Shown here in pieces: positions 60,408 to 64,000 of a stretch of 64,000 nucleotides of DNA (within the stretch, counting starts at the first letter, position 1; each line of letters starts with the position of its first letter). Origin of the DNA: Ancylostoma caninum. Lineage: Eukaryota > Nematoda > Chromadorea > Rhabditida > Ancylostomatidae. The stretch is taken from contig JBAJFG010000096.1 of the NCBI GenBank assembly GCA_037903475.1, positions 620,001 to 684,000 of the forward strand. The letters are read 5' to 3'. Position numbers and translations under genes: made by a program. A model generated the notes under the pieces. That model was given only the letters and a program-made list of their open reading frames with translations, searched no databases and was not told the origin of the DNA.

Positions 60408-60602
60408 TTGAAGGAGGGCGATACATTCTTCAGATATGAGGAAAGAAGAGCGCTGCGGTCAAATGTCGATCACCGGGAACTTTTGGCAATCGTAGAAGAG
60501 AAGGAGGTTCGATTCACGAGATTCTTCACAAATGGAGTCTGTTCGTTTGGTTGCAGAAAGTCGGTAGGAAGTCGGACACGTTCAACTTTGCTTCTGTCTT
60601 AG
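60408..60602 (+). pseudogene. mariner transposase N-terminal fragment, left arm
   Basis: The frame contains EGDTFFRYEERRALRSNVDH and RELLAIVEEKE, equivalent to the 'GD.S.EDE.RSGRPS..D...L..LVEE' linker between the two helix-turn-helix motifs of mariner transposases. It then departs from the family pattern. Upstream DNA-binding residues are in other frames. It has no catalytic domain. Confidence 0.6.
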
Positions 60603-60623
60603 AGTTTGTGGTGCTTACTCAGC

Positions 60624-60800
60624 TTATCTCCATTCTTTTCGAAGGTGTTCGAGAGGAAGAACGATGGTCGAGTGGTCCACATTGAACTCTTCGACCACCA
60701 TTTTCCTTGTCAAGCTTTCGTTCTCTTCTGCAACTGCCCAAAGTTCCTTTCGCTCGAGTTTGATGTTTAGCCTATTTTCTCTCCATCTGTTATGCTCTTG
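60624..60800 (-). pseudogene. mariner transposase N-terminal fragment, right arm
   Basis: The minus-strand frame contains KELWAVAEENESLTRKMVVE and EFNVDHSTIVLPLEHLRKE, the second helix-turn-helix of mariner proteins ('...LNVSHSTISRHLK.LGK'). It stops at 60624 shortly after that motif. The open frame extends upstream to 60932 without clear similarity. It faces the left-arm fragment. Confidence 0.65.
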
Positions 60801-61272
60801 CCTCATGAATGTAAATCTTTTTCCACTTGGTTTTGCTGATTGTTCCTTTGCTAGAAGGTTCGCTGAGATCACAAAATGACTATGCTTCATTCCAATCCAT
60901 CCTGATAGTGATAGTGATGATGGTGAATGCATATACGATTTTCGGTAACGCTTTTATTGGATGGAAAAAAAGGATTATTTCCATGAGGAAACTGTTTAAA
61001 AAGCATTAGTTTTTAACGAGGCATGAACTCATGCAAAAAGCCGCATTATGCACCAACTTAGTACATATAATATTAGTTTGTATAAATCGCATTCACCATG
61101 TACGATTACCTGTTTATCTCTAATTCTATCAATGTCTTTGTCTTTTCCTTAATGTCATAGAACTGTCGAAACAAACGGTATGGTAAGCGATCTATCAGCC
61201 GCAGCATCAAGTTTCTTTTTCTTGGCTTATTCAACATTAGGTAACAATGGTACCAACTATTCTCCTTGTTAT

Positions 61273-61927
61273 TTATAACACCACATGTTTCCTCCATTTG
61301 TTGTGTTGTGCACTCATTCTTTTAGCAATGGAATTTGATTTAACATCGTTCGATCGCGGCCCGACAATCTGCTGAAGGCGATGGTGAATAAAGTTGTGCG
61401 CTAATCGAGGCAGCAAATTCAGCCCGTCTGAAAAGTTTTTCCACATCGATCGTTTTTTTTTGTCTGTTGTAAAGGTTTCCTGAGAATTTTTGCCCATTTC
61501 TATCGTCTTAGTTCTTGTGGAATTCATGATGTGCATCTCAATATGCACAACCTCCCTGTCTAACACCTGCACTATTTTCAGCAGCATCATGTTACAGCAA
61601 ATCCCGGCAGGATCGTATAGCTCTTTCGGAAATTATTCACAACTCGTTTCAGCAACTTTTCTGAATTTTTGCATTTCTCCAACCTGGGTCCTGCCATTGA
61701 TGTCGTTGCTTCGTTCGAGTTGTCCAAACCTCTCAATCCTTTTCCAGAAATTTGCAAAGAAAAAAGTCGGACTGCGATATGTCCTTAGCAGTAGAAGTTT
61801 CAGCGGCGCTTCACTGATCAACTTTTCAAGTTGGTCGATGATAAATTTAATGAAGAGATTTTATAGGAAGTCGCTTTCTGAAAAAACAACAAGCTTAAGC
61901 AGAGTCGCTTCTTCGTTTACAAAGTGA
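61273..61927 (-). pseudogene. Unassigned degenerate reading frame, about 218 codons
   Basis: One minus-strand frame runs from about 61927 to 61273 and reads protein-like throughout, broken by two in-frame stops (a TAA at about 61875, and a TAA shortly after the word ETSCE near 61632). Words include FFFANFWKRIERFGQLERSN, GEMQKFRKVAETSCE, DREVVHIEMHIMNSTRTKTI and LPRLAHNFIHHRLQQIVGP. Composition is basic and hydrophilic. I looked for gag, integrase, transposase and RT motifs and found none. It could be the remains of a retroelement gag-like protein or of a host gene. No splice structure is evident. Confidence 0.35.
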
Positions 61928-63510
61928 CAAAAATTATGGAGCGGTTTTGGAATTATTCCTAATTTTCTAGCAAAAAAAGAGCCGTTGAACATAGTAAAAG
62001 AAACGTGTTTGTGCATATGGGGACACTTCTCGTAATGGTCACCATTTGCTTAAATGTCCTTCTTTATTCTTTTGAAGAATCGTCTGTACGTATACTCTGC
62101 CCTTGAATTTCTGTGTATTTCTGGATTTGAGGGGCTAAGCATTAATTAGTACGGAAGCTCCGTCTCATAATAATTGACGTCCCGAACTCATTATCTCGAA
62201 TGGGCACAACCACTAAGTGGAAGTGAAATGTAACCTTCTCTTCCTAGGTTGGCTGCACAGTCCTTGTATGTAGTATGATTCAAATTAGGTGTATTCCTAA
62301 CATTTCAGTAATTTTCTAAAGCGACAGAACAATAAAACTCGCATAAATTCAGTCCTTCGTGTGCTTGTCAGTCCAAAGGAGCTCGTTCTGCTCTGTTTCT
62401 TCAGCTGCTTCACTCGACTTCTCCTCGCCAAAGTCTTATCTCCTTCTGGACCGCCCTTTCTCTGAAGTATCTTGAATACTCTGAGATGTTAGTCCAAGAA
62501 TTCTGTTTCCTCAGTTTACTTTTCTTTTGATTTCTTTCACTTTCGATATCTTATAGTAAGTTCCTACAATGTGAGCTTTCAAAAGAATGTGCTCTCTATT
62601 GCGCATGGATTTGTTGACGGAAACTCATTTTGATGTGTTTCCGATCGCAGCTACGCATTCGTCATTTGCATCGGAACTTGCACGTCTCTGTTCAAAACTG
62701 TCGTGGCTATTCTGCTCCGGAACATATGACGATTATAACATTTCTCTCACCAGGAGAACACCGCTGCATCTTCGCATTTGTGACCGAATTAAGACAATAA
62801 CTTGGAAGGTGGACACTCGATCTTGCATCAAGGACCAGATCTAAAAATGGCAGGGATTTCAACCGCTGCTCGAGAGGTCTGTACGCTTTAAAGTTGAATA
62901 ACACGCGTTTCGTTAAACCTGACTATTTCTTATTCCGTTGTTTTCTATCACTGTCCACGAAGTTCCTACCACTTCTTAGTTCCTACCATTTCTTAGATTA
63001 GTATGACCTTCAAAAGAATTTCAGCTATCAATCTTTCTTTATCTTTTATTTCAGGTTGCATTTGATTCTTTCTTACACTTACTGAAAACAAGAGTCCATT
63101 GACAATGTGTAATAACAATAGAGGGATTATCATAGGTCACCGTCAGTGTGAAATTAGAGCCTACAACCCCCATTTCTATGAAAAATAGAGCAACTCCTTT
63201 AGTGCGAGAATAACATTCTGAAGCACTCCTACCCAGTAATGTAGAGACAAATTTCACGTTATCCGACCGGAAGTGTAAAACGTAACAGAGGCTGCGAAAT
63301 TACATATCTCCTGGCTCAACCACGCATTTCTTATCGCACAGCTCCTAGAAAGCCTGTAAAACTCACTAATAAAGATTTACTACGAGGAAACCAGTTGCTG
63401 TACTTAAAACAAGGCCTGTAACGACGAAGAATTACTTAACATGGGGGCTGTAGGAGGTCTATTAGGGAAATCCGAGCGATAGCTTAGAGATTCTTCATTA
63501 TAGGTACATA
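61928..63510. other. No gene recognised
   Basis: Short unassigned open frames only; no repeats or RNA genes recognised. Confidence 0.35.
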
Positions 63511-64000
63511 CAGGGGTATCAAAAAGTTTCCGGCCTCCGCTCGCCTGTTCCCAACTTCTGTATAATTTTGAGAGCGCCATGTAGGATGAAACCTCTCATG
63601 TTAGTTTGCAAAGTTTCATAAGATTTCATCAAACCTCCCAGGAATAACAACGTTTTATTCAAGTCAATGTATGGTTGTCGCTCAAAAAATCTGTATCCAA
63701 CGAGAAGCAACCGCCGAATTTTTTCTTTGTAATTGAGCTTCATTGGACAAAAACTAAATCCGCTCCTGAATTCTGAACAAAAGCTAAGTCTTCTTGCATT
63801 CCCACATAAAATTTTGGAACTCATTTTTTTCATGGAGTGACAATCGGTCATCAACGGAGCGACCTCTGATCAACGAGCAGAGACAAGACGAGGACAGATT
63901 ACTGCGGCTGTAGAAAAAATTATTCAGCATCGCAGACAGATTTTAGGAGCAGAAAGTGTGCAAGGATCTGAGCTATTCAAAAATGTCGAAATTTTCTAGG
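63511..64000. mobile_element. Possible Tc1/mariner element end, running off the window
   Basis: TA (63509-63510) is followed by CAGGGGTATCAAAAAGTTTC and CGGCC, a terminus related in form to the bandit-like TIR (GGTATGTGAAAAAGTTTCCG). The element would extend right past the window edge. A minus-strand frame (63519-63854) ends in the TIR, but I could not match it to a transposase. Confidence 0.4.

Larger units (their letters stand above)
60274..61058. mobile_element. Snap-back mariner: two 5' ends in inverted orientation
   Basis: GGTTGGTGCATATTTAG at 60274 and, inverted, AGTTGGTGCATAATGCGGCT ending at 61058 are mariner-type termini, each next to TA (60272-60273 and 61059-61060). From the left end the plus strand carries ACAATTAGCAAAGCAAAGTT, then a frame reading EGDTFFRYEERRALRSNVDH and RELLAIVEEKE. 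From the right end the minus strand carries ACAATCAGCAAAACCAAGTG, then KELWAVAEENESLTRKMVVE and EFNVDHSTIV. Both are the N-terminal DNA-binding part of the same mariner family, facing each other, and no DDE catalytic domain is present. It is a non-autonomous derivative made of two inverted, diverged 5' halves. Confidence 0.75.

Noticed and set aside
63519..63854. Minus-strand 111-codon frame ending in a transposon terminus
   Set aside because: No transposase motif is visible. It probably reflects chance openness in AT-rich DNA.

Overview
The window is 64 kb of eukaryotic nuclear DNA, AT-rich, repeat-laden, and almost empty of recognisable host genes. I found no tRNA, rRNA or spliced-leader RNA gene and no intact conserved protein gene. 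The mix of elements suggests a parasitic clade V nematode, most likely a hookworm (Ancylostoma-like). The strongest clue is a mariner transposon at 47714-48992 that resembles the element I remember being described from Ancylostoma as 'bandit'. The other clues are degenerate RTE-type and CR1-type non-LTR retrotransposons and many TA-flanked or hAT-like non-autonomous elements. The species call is an inference, not a measurement.

Layout. 1-4.9 kb is unassigned apart from a coding-like antisense patch at 690-1119. 4.9-5.6 kb is the first copy of a family studded with the word CAACTTGT; the second copy is at 50.7-51.4 kb. 8.3-8.7 kb is an inverted repeat. 11-14.3 kb holds a Helitron-like hairpin end, a 50-bp GC-rich minisatellite, a 666-bp Tc1-like element and a 63-bp tandem duplication. 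15.5-18.1 kb holds an unassigned ORF, a hAT-like element with many TTATCCG words, a CpG-rich palindrome and a copy of a second hAT-like family. 21.1-22.4 kb holds an RTE 3' remnant, a second RTE scrap and two small hAT-like pieces. 22.4-31.9 kb shows almost nothing. 31.9-32.7 kb is a 5'-truncated CR1 element. 34.7-40.8 kb is dense in fold-back DNA: several inverted repeats, a 482-bp palindromic element, a 511-bp GC-rich TIR element and a non-autonomous Helitron. 43.6-46.0 kb is an antisense RTE reverse-transcriptase pseudogene. 47.6-49.1 kb is a hAT-like element split by the mariner. 55.6-55.9 kb is an inverted repeat with stacked palindromes. 60.0-61.1 kb holds another hAT-like copy and a snap-back mariner built from two inverted transposase 5' ends. 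61.3-61.9 kb is an unassigned degenerate reading frame, and the last 490 bp appear to be one end of another TA-flanked transposon.

Nothing here works as an operon or pathway. The window reads as a graveyard of transposons, either intergenic or inside a very long intron. All recognised transposase and reverse-transcriptase frames are broken by stops, frameshifts or loss of a catalytic residue. The more novel content is in non-autonomous elements: nested insertions, snap-back structures, and hAT-like elements that share termini but carry different repeated internal words. Many open frames in the window begin only at TTG or GTG or lie in repeats, and I left those out.
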